Positions 20,283 through 28,476 of a stretch of DNA of 36,117 nt are shown here, in pieces. A model generated the notes under the pieces. It searched no databases. It was not told where the DNA came from and was given only the letters and a program-made list of their open reading frames with translations. A program made the translations under genes and the position numbers. This DNA is from an uncultured Eubacteriaceae bacterium (GTDB taxonomy: Bacteria > Bacillota > Clostridia > Lachnospirales > CAG-274), in contig CAMMEG010000005.1 of NCBI GenBank assembly GCA_946495765.1, positions 1 through 36,117 of the forward strand, read 5' to 3'. Position 1 is the first letter of the stretch, and every line of letters starts with the position of its first letter.

Positions 20283-20303
20283 ATATTACCTCCTAAATAT
20301 ATA

Positions 20304-20426
20304 AATCAATTTTTTTGATACAAAGTATCAAAAATCAACTATTCCTATTATTCTTCTTCGATAAAAATTAAAACAAAAACCCGTTTATAATTTTTATCTT
20401 GAACAATAAAGTCATAGTTTGATTGG
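20304..20426 (+). repeat. Dispersed structured repeat, copy A
   Basis: AATCAATTTTTTTGATACAAAGTATCAAAAATCAACTATTCCTATTATTCTTCTTCGATAAAAATTAAAACAAAAACCCGTTTATAATTTTTATCTTGAACAATAAAGTCATAGTTTGATTG. Confidence 0.9.
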
Positions 20427-20437
20427 CTTAAATAAAA

Positions 20438-20668
20438 AAGTCCTGTCAAAAGACAGGACGTTATAAACGCGGTACCACCTGAATTGATAAACAAAATTTA
20501 TCCACTCTAACTCCTGTAACGTAGGAAAACACGTTAAAGCCTACTAGTATAAACGTTCGGTTTACTGCTAAAAGGTGATTTTCGGTATAAATCTATTGGC
20601 TAGGCTTTCACCATCTCTAGCTCGCTAAACTAAGAATGTATACTTACTGTCCTTATCAAAGCATTTAT
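20438..20668 (-). promoter_or_regulatory. T-box leader upstream of ileS, with terminator
   Basis: AATTCAGGTGGTACCGCG core on minus strand, followed by terminator ACGTCCTGTCTTTTGACAGGACTTTTTT; AGTA-type element and GGTGA...AATCACC arm upstream (possible AUC specifier). Confidence 0.93.
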
Positions 20669-20779
20669 TATATAATAAATTATTATACCTTTTTAAGACA
20701 GATTTGTAAAGGGTAAAATTATTGATATAAAATATTTTATATGATAAAATGTTTTATATCAATTTAAAAGGGTGATTTT

Positions 20780-21253
20780 TTGAAAGAATTAGAAGAAATT
20801 TATAATAAAATAAATAACCTTAATTATCTTTTAGATAGAAAAATACAAATATTAAATCAAGTATTAACTATAACAGAAAATCAAAATATTGTTTTTAAAG
20901 AATTTAAAAACAAAGAAACACATGAATTTATAGATATTTCTTTAGAAGAAAAACAAAACTTAATAAATGAACTTATAGATATAGATAATATGTTTTTAAA
21001 AATTTTTGAAAGCTTTTCTGGTAGTCTTAATAGAAATAAACAGACATTTAAAGAAGATATAAAGAATATACAAAGTAAGATACAGGAAATAACAACTATA
21101 GATTTAAAAATACGTATACAAGAAGAAAAAAATAGGCAAATATCCATAAGTAGTGTTAATAATTCAATAAATAATATTGAAAAAATAAAAACTTTAAAAA
21201 TATCTAAACATGATATGCTTAAAAAGTATAGTAATAATAATAAAAAAATATAA
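20780..21253 (+). CDS. Coiled-coil protein (157 aa); possibly FlgN-like chaperone
   Basis: ORF track; TTG start after AAAGGGTGA; heptad-rich helical sequence. FlgN assignment is only a resemblance. Confidence 0.6.
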   Translation: MKELEEIYNKINNLNYLLDRKIQILNQVLTITENQNIVFKEFKNKETHEFIDISLEEKQNLINELIDIDNMFLKIFESFSGSLNRNKQTFKEDIKNIQSKIQEITTIDLKIRIQEEKNRQISISSVNNSINNIEKIKTLKISKHDMLKKYSNNNKKI

Positions 21254-21267
21254 CATAAATAAACTAT

Positions 21268-21336
21268 TAATAATACAATATTTTATAGTCTGTTTTAAGC
21301 TTAATAGCCTATAAAATGTTGTATTATTAAGTAAAT
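21268..21336. terminator. Long AT-rich hairpin downstream of the coiled-coil ORF
   Basis: AATACAATATTTTATAG...CTATAAAATGTTGTATT. Confidence 0.5.
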
Positions 21337-21675
21337 AAATATTAATTAAGATATTTTTTTAACAACATTTTTAAATTTATCAAGAAATTCATCAATAAAG
21401 TTAGTTTCATAACTTTTTGAATTAATCTGTACTATGAAAACGTTATACTTTATCTAATCTGTTTAAATTATTTTAAATATAAAAAATATATTTATAAATA
21501 TTTATAAATAGTATTAATAGATATAATAAAAATAATAATATAAATATTTTTAGTGTGACTTTGTATCTTAATTTCTATTTTTTAATAAAGTAAAGTACAG
21601 CATAAAATTATACTGTACTTTACTTAAATTGCCAATTTATATTTATATAACTTAAATAGTAGATATTAAATATAT

Positions 21676-21810
21676 TTACTTTTTCTTAAAATATTTGTAA
21701 AGTAAATATATTATTAATATTATTATTAATATTAATAATAAAACAGATATACTTTGAAGAATTATGGTAATAAATGCCATTGAATCAACAGTTGTTACAT
21801 AAGAGTCCAT
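21676..21810 (-). CDS. 44-aa small membrane protein downstream of secreted protein 1 (not in ORF track)
   Basis: Minus strand ATG starts one base after the preceding TAA: MDSYVTTVDSMAFITIILQSISVLLLILIIILIIYLLYKYFKKK*; resembles the C-terminal half of the 84-aa ORF at 22940..23194. Confidence 0.6.
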   Translation of the reverse strand: MDSYVTTVDSMAFITIILQSISVLLLILIIILIIYLLYKYFKKK

Positions 21811-21811
21811 T

Positions 21812-22441
21812 TTAATTTACGTAATAACTAGTTATTCCTTTGTCATATGTATATGTAAATCCTTGAGATATATCTCTACTAAACAATTTAATACCTCCAT
21901 CTACTAATAAATAATAGTCTAATTGATAATCTACGTCAACATAAGCATTTTTACCAAGGCTATCTATATATGAATTTGTATTTATATTACTTATATCATA
22001 ACTTAAAGTAAATCCAGATAATGTGAGACTAGGAGTTGAAACTCTAGTTATTTTTTTATTATCTTGAGTTATATTGGCAGTTAAATTTGATTTGAAAAAT
22101 CCAAAAGAATGGGAAAATTTTTGAGTAAATGTACCTGCTGCATAAGTAGTTGGAATATCTACATTAGGCAATATTGACTTATTTTTAATGTTACTGTCTA
22201 TTAAATTATTAAACTTTAATAATTCACTTTCAAGATTATTAGCATCTACTTCAATAGGAATAATGCCTTCAGGCAATTCACTAATATCAATATCTTTCAA
22301 ATTATATTTGTTAGATATTTCATTAACATTACTGCTTACTACAATATTACTAAAGTCATTTGCACAAACATTAGTAATATTTCCTAATAATAATAGGCTT
22401 ACAACACTTAAAGTTGATAGGATTTTAAATTTTCTTTTCAT
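21812..22441 (-). CDS. Secreted protein 1 (209 aa), signal peptide, beta-rich C-terminus, unknown function
   Basis: MKRKFKILSTLSVVSLLLLGNITNVCA signal peptide; strong SD TAGGAGG; no recognised family. Confidence 0.75.
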   Translation of the reverse strand: MKRKFKILSTLSVVSLLLLGNITNVCANDFSNIVVSSNVNEISNKYNLKDIDISELPEGIIPIEVDANNLESELLKFNNLIDSNIKNKSILPNVDIPTTYAAGTFTQKFSHSFGFFKSNLTANITQDNKKITRVSTPSLTLSGFTLSYDISNINTNSYIDSLGKNAYVDVDYQLDYYLLVDGGIKLFSRDISQGFTYTYDKGITSYYVN

Positions 22442-22890
22442 TATAATTTCCTCCTAGTTTTAAATATTGATAAAAATACAAATATACATTTTATAAAATT
22501 ATTTGATATATTTTACAATTAGTTTTTATTAGGGTTACCTAATATAAATTGAATAATTAATATAGATAATATTATACAAAATAGTAAAAATAACAAATAT
22601 ATTATAAATATTAAGATTTTATATTTAATATTTATTAATTTTTGTATTTTTATCTTATAATATTTAAATGGGATAAATTTTAACCAAAAAATACTTTGGT
22701 ATAAATTTCCTTTAAAAATTATATAGTTTACTATAGCATAAAAAAATATTAATATCTATATGTTGCCCCTCAAATGGGTTGTTTTTGTCCTTTATCAGTA
22801 AAAATTGAATTAATTTTTCAGTGTTAAAACTATTTTAGTAATAAATTTATTTTCTTTTATATCGATTTTTATAAAACCATTATATTTATA
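22442..22890. repeat. Direct repeat copy 1 of the promoter/leader region, carrying a remnant of the AgrC-like kinase 3' end
   Basis: Matches 23836..24298 at an offset of about +1410; the minus strand contains YKYNGFIKIDIKENKFITKIVLTLKN*, a copy of the kinase C-terminus DKYNGFIKMDINENKFITKIVLTLEN*. Confidence 0.93.
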
Positions 22891-22939
22891 ACTTGATACT
22901 AGTATAAATCTAGTCAATAATATAAATATGTGTAAATAA

Positions 22940-23194
22940 TTACTTTTTATATATAGTTCTATATATAATCAATATTATTAATAGAATTAATAATATTAAG
23001 CAGATATAAAAAAATAATTGTATATCTTCTAAAATTAGAAATGCTTCAAATCCATATATAACATATTCATTATAGCTAACAACTTTGTCATAACCAATAG
23101 AACATAAATAAATTATTAATAATACAATAAAATCTAATAAAGTAATAATCCCTAATATTAAATTAACTTTATCTACTTTCATAAATCTTAACAT
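22940..23194 (-). CDS. 84-aa membrane protein overlapping the stop of secreted protein 2
   Basis: ORF track; ATGTTAA overlap with the upstream stop; two to three TM segments ending LLILLIILIIYRTIYKK. Confidence 0.7.
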   Translation of the reverse strand: MLRFMKVDKVNLILGIITLLDFIVLLIIYLCSIGYDKVVSYNEYVIYGFEAFLILEDIQLFFYICLILLILLIILIIYRTIYKK

Positions 23195-23835
23195 TAACTT
23201 TTAGTTATTTTTATAGTATAACCAGTTTCACGTTCAATTGAAGTACTACCAATATAATCATCATAAATTAAATCAGCATCATAAACGTCATAATATTTTT
23301 TTTCATAATTAACATATGCCTTAACAGTAAAAGGATAATTTATTTTATTAGAAGTATAAGAAAATGTTTCTTTTTCAGATTTATTAAGTTCATATCCTAA
23401 TGCAGCTTCTAGAACTTCTACTTTTAGACCAAGATTAGCACTTAGTTTCCAGCCACTACTATATTCTTTAGCGAAAGAAAATGAACCTGATGGATAACTA
23501 TAAGTATATTTTGCATTTGCCTTTGTACCTTCATAACTACTTTTATATTTTGTATAAATTTCTCTTTTTATGAGCCTTTCTTCTGGGAGCTTTTTCGGTT
23601 CATCTCCCTTAATTTCAATAACAGCCAAAACTTCCTCGTTTTCATCATATATACCCTTTTTTTTAAGTAAATCATCAATTTCATTACTTTCTTGTATAAT
23701 TTTTAAGTTGTTATTAGTATTATTTATTTCAGAAATATTAGTATACAAATTTTCTGAAGATGCAGTAACTACTGAACTAGCTGTTACGCCTAGTGAAGAT
23801 ATTAAGCATATAATATATTTTAGATATTTTTTCAT
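23194..23835 (-). CDS. Secreted protein 2 (213 aa), signal peptide, beta-rich C-terminus, unknown function
   Basis: MKKYLKYIICLISSLGVTASSVVTAS signal peptide; TYSYPSGSFSFAKEYSSGWKLSANLGLKVEVLEAALGYELNKSEKETFSYTS; SD TAGGAGG. Confidence 0.75.
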   Translation of the reverse strand: MKKYLKYIICLISSLGVTASSVVTASSENLYTNISEINNTNNNLKIIQESNEIDDLLKKKGIYDENEEVLAVIEIKGDEPKKLPEERLIKREIYTKYKSSYEGTKANAKYTYSYPSGSFSFAKEYSSGWKLSANLGLKVEVLEAALGYELNKSEKETFSYTSNKINYPFTVKAYVNYEKKYYDVYDADLIYDDYIGSTSIERETGYTIKITKS

Positions 23836-24298
23836 ATAAATTTCCTCCTAAAAATTAAATTTTAAATATAATATTATTTATAAAAATACAAATACACATT
23901 TTATAAAATTATTTGATGTATTTTATAACTAGTTTATATTAGGGTTACCTAATATAAATTGAATAATTAATATAGATAATATTATACAAAATAGTAAAAA
24001 TAACAAATATATTATAAATATTAAGATTTTATATTTAATATTTATTAATTTTTGTATTTTTATCTTATAATATTTAAATGGGATAAATTTTAACCAAAAA
24101 ATACTTTGGTATAAATTTCCTTTAAAAATTATATAGTTTACTATAGCATAAAAAAATATTAATATCTATATGTTGTCCCTCAAATGGGTGTTTTTTGACC
24201 TTTATCGGTAAGAATTGCATTAATTTTCCAGTGTTAAAACTATTTTAGTAATAAATTTATTTTCATTTATATCCATTTTTATAAAACCATTATATTTA
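23836..24298. repeat. Direct repeat copy 2 of the promoter/leader region, including the 3' end of the intact kinase gene
   Basis: See copy 1 at 22442..22890; 22531-22765 and 23941-24175 read as identical. Confidence 0.93.
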
Positions 24299-25527
24299 TC
24301 TACTATATTTTTTATACTTTTTAAACCTAAACCGTGTTTATGACTTTCTTTTTTTAAAGTTTTTAAATTATTGTTATTATCAAATTTTACTTCTTTAAAG
24401 CTATTTTCTAGGTTAATAAATAAATTGTTTTTAATATATTTAATATTTATATTGCTATATCTATCACTAACATTTTCTATTTTAATATTAGCCTCTATAA
24501 TATTATCTATTAAATTGCCTAGTAAAGAAACTAAATCTAATGAATCTATTTTTAAATCATAAGGGACTAAAACATTGTATTCTAGCCTTATATTGTTATT
24601 TAGTATTTCTTGAAATTTAAAGTTTAATATACTATCTATTAGTAGATTTCCACTATTTATATTTAGATTTTTATTTATTTCTACTTCTTTCATTATACTA
24701 TCTGTATATTTTATAATTTCATCTAAATTATTATCTTTTGAACATTTTTTTATATAATTTATATGATTTTTTAAATCATGCCTAAATAATTCTAAACTTT
24801 CATAGTTATTTTTTATAATGTTAAATTGTTTTAAATTAAATTCTTTTTCTTTTTCCAAAAGTTCTTTTTCTATTTTAGATTTTGTATAATCTAAAAAAAG
24901 ATCGTATAAGGCAAATATTGTTAAATTAATTATAATAAGTGATATACAAAGAAAAATAATTAATTTAACACTAGAGTTTTTATCATATAAAAATAATAAA
25001 ACTAATAATATACTTATAAATGGTATGACAATTAGGGGAAACCAAAACATTTTAGGCATTTCTAAATTAGATTGCATTTTTCTAAAACTTTTAATAGATT
25101 TTAATGATACAAAGCTAAGTACTAGTTGAAAAGTCCAGCCTAATATTGCATCAAAGATATTTTCAATATCATAGCTATTTTTAATATTAATAGATATAAT
25201 AGTTTTATTTATTAATATTGACGTTATAACGTCTATAATAGATAGAATAGTTATTATATATAAGGTTAATAAAATTTTATTTTTTATTTTAGTTTTATAA
25301 TTAAACTGTATTAAAAATACTATAATTATATTAATAAATAGGATTATTAAGGGAATAGGGTATAATAAAAACATTAACGTAGATATAGTAAAATACAATA
25401 TATATGAGCATATCTCATATCTTTTATTAAATACTGCATCTTCGTTTAAAATTGTTTTTATACTTTTATATATAATAAAAATATTTATTATATTATAAAT
25501 TATATAACATATATAATAATAAACCAT
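24220..25527 (-). CDS. AgrC-like GHKL sensor histidine kinase
   Basis: Polytopic N-terminus, LFRHDLKNHINYIKKCSKDN H-box, SLLGNLIDNIIEAN N-box, HGLGLKSIKNIVDKYNG G-box. Confidence 0.9.
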   Translation of the reverse strand: MVYYYICYIIYNIINIFIIYKSIKTILNEDAVFNKRYEICSYILYFTISTLMFLLYPIPLIILFINIIIVFLIQFNYKTKIKNKILLTLYIITILSIIDVITSILINKTIISINIKNSYDIENIFDAILGWTFQLVLSFVSLKSIKSFRKMQSNLEMPKMFWFPLIVIPFISILLVLLFLYDKNSSVKLIIFLCISLIIINLTIFALYDLFLDYTKSKIEKELLEKEKEFNLKQFNIIKNNYESLELFRHDLKNHINYIKKCSKDNNLDEIIKYTDSIMKEVEINKNLNINSGNLLIDSILNFKFQEILNNNIRLEYNVLVPYDLKIDSLDLVSLLGNLIDNIIEANIKIENVSDRYSNINIKYIKNNLFINLENSFKEVKFDNNNNLKTLKKESHKHGLGLKSIKNIVDKYNGFIKMDINENKFITKIVLTLEN

Positions 25528-25528
25528 T

Positions 25529-26263
25529 TTAATAATACCTTTCGTCTAATAAATTAAAATACGCCTCTTTTATATCTTTTATTCTATTTTTACTTAAGGG
25601 AAGTTCTTCTTCATTGGTTAATATTATTTTAAATTGGTTAGGATTAAAAATCTTTATATGATTAAAATTAACTAATATAGATTTATTAATTTTTATAAAA
25701 TCATTTACTTTTAAATTTTCCTGTATTTTATTTAAACTATCTTTAAAAATATATTCATTATTAGTTGTTATAAGTTTAATATTTTTTGATAGTTTTATTT
25801 TTTCAAAATATATTATATCTTTATATTTAATTTTGAAAATAACATTTTTAAGATTAAATATAAATTCTTCTAATTGTATTTCTAAATCATATAATATATC
25901 ATTTAAAACTTCTTTTACTTTATTTTTATCCAGTGGCTTTATTAAAAAATTTGTTGGTTTTAAATCAAATAGTTTCATTGCGTATTTTTCAAAGTTTGAG
26001 ATATATACTATTTTCATATATCTATTTTTTAATTTTGTTCTTATAAAATCTCCAACATCTACACCAGTTAAATCTCCTATTTGTATATCTAAAAATAAAA
26101 TATCATAATTTTTACTATTTTCTAAAGATTTTAAAAACTTATTACCACTGTTAAAAATGTCAATATTAAATTTTACATTATTTTCATTTTTATACTCTAA
26201 TAAAATATTTTCTATTTCACTACATATATTAACATCATCATCACAAATTGCGATATTTATCAT
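25529..26263 (-). CDS. LytTR-family response regulator
   Basis: INIAICDDDVNICSEIENIL, DILFLDIQIGDLTGVDVG, C-terminal LytTR features (DIIYFEKIKLSKNIKLIT... FIKINKSILVNFNHIKIF). Confidence 0.9.
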   Translation of the reverse strand: MINIAICDDDVNICSEIENILLEYKNENNVKFNIDIFNSGNKFLKSLENSKNYDILFLDIQIGDLTGVDVGDFIRTKLKNRYMKIVYISNFEKYAMKLFDLKPTNFLIKPLDKNKVKEVLNDILYDLEIQLEEFIFNLKNVIFKIKYKDIIYFEKIKLSKNIKLITTNNEYIFKDSLNKIQENLKVNDFIKINKSILVNFNHIKIFNPNQFKIILTNEEELPLSKNRIKDIKEAYFNLLDERYY

Positions 26264-26370
26264 TAACTAATACTCCTATTTATAACCATATTTAACTATA
26301 TTATAGCATATATTATTAAAAAATAAAGTTAATTAATATTTATTTAAAATAGCATATATAATTTGTGAAT

Positions 26371-26416
26371 AAAAAAAGTCTGTAATTATTTTAAAATAAT
26401 TACGGACTTTTTTACA
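26371..26416 (-). terminator. Terminator after spo0A
   Basis: AAAAAGTC(T/C)GTAATTATTTTAAAATAATTACGGACTTTTTT. Confidence 0.85.
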
Positions 26417-26457
26417 ATAATTATAAGTAGATTTAAATTGTTTTAATAATTTATGTA

Positions 26458-27237
26458 TTAACTTGCCTTAAGTTCTAATCTTAGTCTATCTGCTATAAGA
26501 GCAATAAACTCACTATTTGTAGGTTTTCCTTTATGATTATTTATAGTATAACCAAATAAACTATCTATCGCATCTATTCTACCTCTGCTCCAAGCTACTT
26601 CAATAGCGTGTCTTATAGCACGTTCTACTCTACTAGGTGTAGTGTTACATTTTTTAGCAATAGATGGATAAAGTTCTTTTGTTATATAATTTAGAACATC
26701 TATATCACCAATAGCCATTATAATAGCTTCACGCATATAGTGATATCCTCTAATATGTGCAGGAACACCTATTTCATGTAGAATATTTGTAACTCTTGTT
26801 TCTAAATCTAAGTTAGAACAATTTATACCTAATTTAACCTCTTTTTTGTTAGAAGATATAGGTTCTTTAAGTTGTTTGATACGAGACACTAAAAGCTCCA
26901 TATCAAAAGGTTTTGCTATATAGTGTTTTGCACCAAGAGCAAATGCTTTTTGTGTAACTTGTTCTTGAGTTACAGCTGTCAACATAATACACATTGTTTT
27001 TAGATTTTTTTCTACAGCTAATTTTTCTAAAACACCTATACCATCAAGGTGAGGCATAACTTCATCTAATAAAACAACATCTGGTTTTAATGACAAAATT
27101 TTTTCATATGCTTGTACTCCATCAAAAGCCATATCTAAAACTTCTATTTCAGGTTGTTTATCTAAATAATTTTTTAAAATATCACAAAAATCTTTATTAT
27201 CATCTGCTAGCAAAACACTTATTTTATCCGAGCTCAT
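26458..27237 (-). CDS. spo0A: Sporulation master regulator Spo0A
   Basis: Receiver domain [21 protein letters not shown] and Spo0[22 protein letters not shown]...[16 protein letters not shown]. Confidence 0.97.
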   Translation of the reverse strand: MSSDKISVLLADDNKDFCDILKNYLDKQPEIEVLDMAFDGVQAYEKILSLKPDVVLLDEVMPHLDGIGVLEKLAVEKNLKTMCIMLTAVTQEQVTQKAFALGAKHYIAKPFDMELLVSRIKQLKEPISSNKKEVKLGINCSNLDLETRVTNILHEIGVPAHIRGYHYMREAIIMAIGDIDVLNYITKELYPSIAKKCNTTPSRVERAIRHAIEVAWSRGRIDAIDSLFGYTINNHKGKPTNSEFIALIADRLRLELKAS

Positions 27238-27264
27238 AATAATACCTCCAAAACTTATATATTA

Positions 27265-27732
27265 TTATTTATTGTTAAGGTTAGAAATTTTTGATAAGTA
27301 TGCATTAGTATATTTTATATTTTTAGTAATGTCTTTACCAAACCAATCTGGAGGATTAAAATCCTCAGCTTCTTTAATACTATTAAATTCTACCTCAACA
27401 TTTTTAAATCCTTTTAGGTTACCTTCATAAATATCAAGTTCTGCCTTTAAATTATTGTCTAATAGGATAATATATCTAGTTTTTATAATAGGTTCACCTT
27501 CTATTTTTAACCAAAGATTGTCAAATTCATCTTTATTTATTTCTCTTTCTATTTCTTGTCTTTGTATATCACCCTTTCCTTTAAAAGTAAATATATATTT
27601 TTCATTTATTTGTCTAACTCTAAGAACAGGATTTATAGAGATATACCCTTGTTTAATATAAAATTTTTTACATCCTTCTATATTGGGCATATATTTAACT
27701 AAAAATTTTCTTTCTATTTCCATATTTTCCAT
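27265..27732 (-). CDS. CYTH-domain protein
   Basis: MEIERKFLV signature (ExExK), R-rich strand VLRVRQINEKYIFTFKG. Confidence 0.88.
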   Translation of the reverse strand: MENMEIERKFLVKYMPNIEGCKKFYIKQGYISINPVLRVRQINEKYIFTFKGKGDIQRQEIEREINKDEFDNLWLKIEGEPIIKTRYIILLDNNLKAELDIYEGNLKGFKNVEVEFNSIKEAEDFNPPDWFGKDITKNIKYTNAYLSKISNLNNK

Positions 27733-27900
27733 ATTAAGTACCTCAACTTTTTATTTTTGATTATAAATTAATTTAATATTTTTTTCAAACTTTTTGGCTA
27801 TTTTTTTATAGTGTTATATATAAAATTTTATATATAATAATATGGTATAAGTCTATCTTATATTAAAGATTTAATAAGTAATAATAAAAGTGAGGGATTT

Positions 27901-28302
27901 ATGAAAATTATATCTAAAAAACAACTTTTATGTAATCTATATTTATTAAAAGTTATGCTTTTATATATAGATAAACAAGAAATGAAAAATATAGATTTTA
28001 TTAGTATTAATGCTTTTTGTGATTATTTAGATAATAGAAATAATAATAAATATAACTCATTAAATATTATAAAAAATATAGATAAATATATTCCTATAAG
28101 TATTTATAATAATATAGATATTTATAATTTACTAAAAAATGGTTTAAATAGTCTAGATATAAAGTATATTAACCATATAAAACAAATTATTTATAAAAAA
28201 GCTATATTATCATTTTTAGATTTATTATCTAAAGCTAATACAAAAGAATTTTTTATAATATTTGATAATTGTAATAACATTAGAAAATGCTATTATAATT
28301 AA
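27901..28302 (+). CDS. Hypothetical Asn/Ile-rich protein (133 aa)
   Basis: ORF track; SD-like GTGAGGG upstream of ATG; followed by hairpin TTGCCCTTATAATGAGGGCAA. Confidence 0.55.
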   Translation: MKIISKKQLLCNLYLLKVMLLYIDKQEMKNIDFISINAFCDYLDNRNNNKYNSLNIIKNIDKYIPISIYNNIDIYNLLKNGLNSLDIKYINHIKQIIYKKAILSFLDLLSKANTKEFFIIFDNCNNIRKCYYN

Positions 28303-28339
28303 ACTTATTGCCCTTATAATGAGGGCAAATTTTAATATT

Positions 28340-28465
28340 ACAATTAAGCTATAACTTTATTATTCAAAAATAAAAATTATAAACGGATTTATATTTTAAT
28401 TTTTATTGAAAAAAATAATAGGAATAGCTATTTTTGATATATTATATCAAAAAATTTGATTAATA
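28340..28465 (-). repeat. Dispersed structured repeat, copy B
   Basis: Reverse complement AATCAAATTTTTTGATATAATATATCAAAAATAGCTATTCCTATTATTTTTTTCAATAAAAATTAAAATATAAATCCGTTTATAATTTTTATTTTTGAATAATAAAGTTATAGCTTAATTG. Confidence 0.9.
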
Positions 28466-28476
28466 AAAGATTGATG

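Noticed and set aside
22442-24298. The ~450-bp direct repeats as ends of a transposon carrying secreted gene 2
   Set aside because: No transposase or target-site duplication; the repeat contains the kinase 3' end and a promoter/leader, which fits tandem duplication better.
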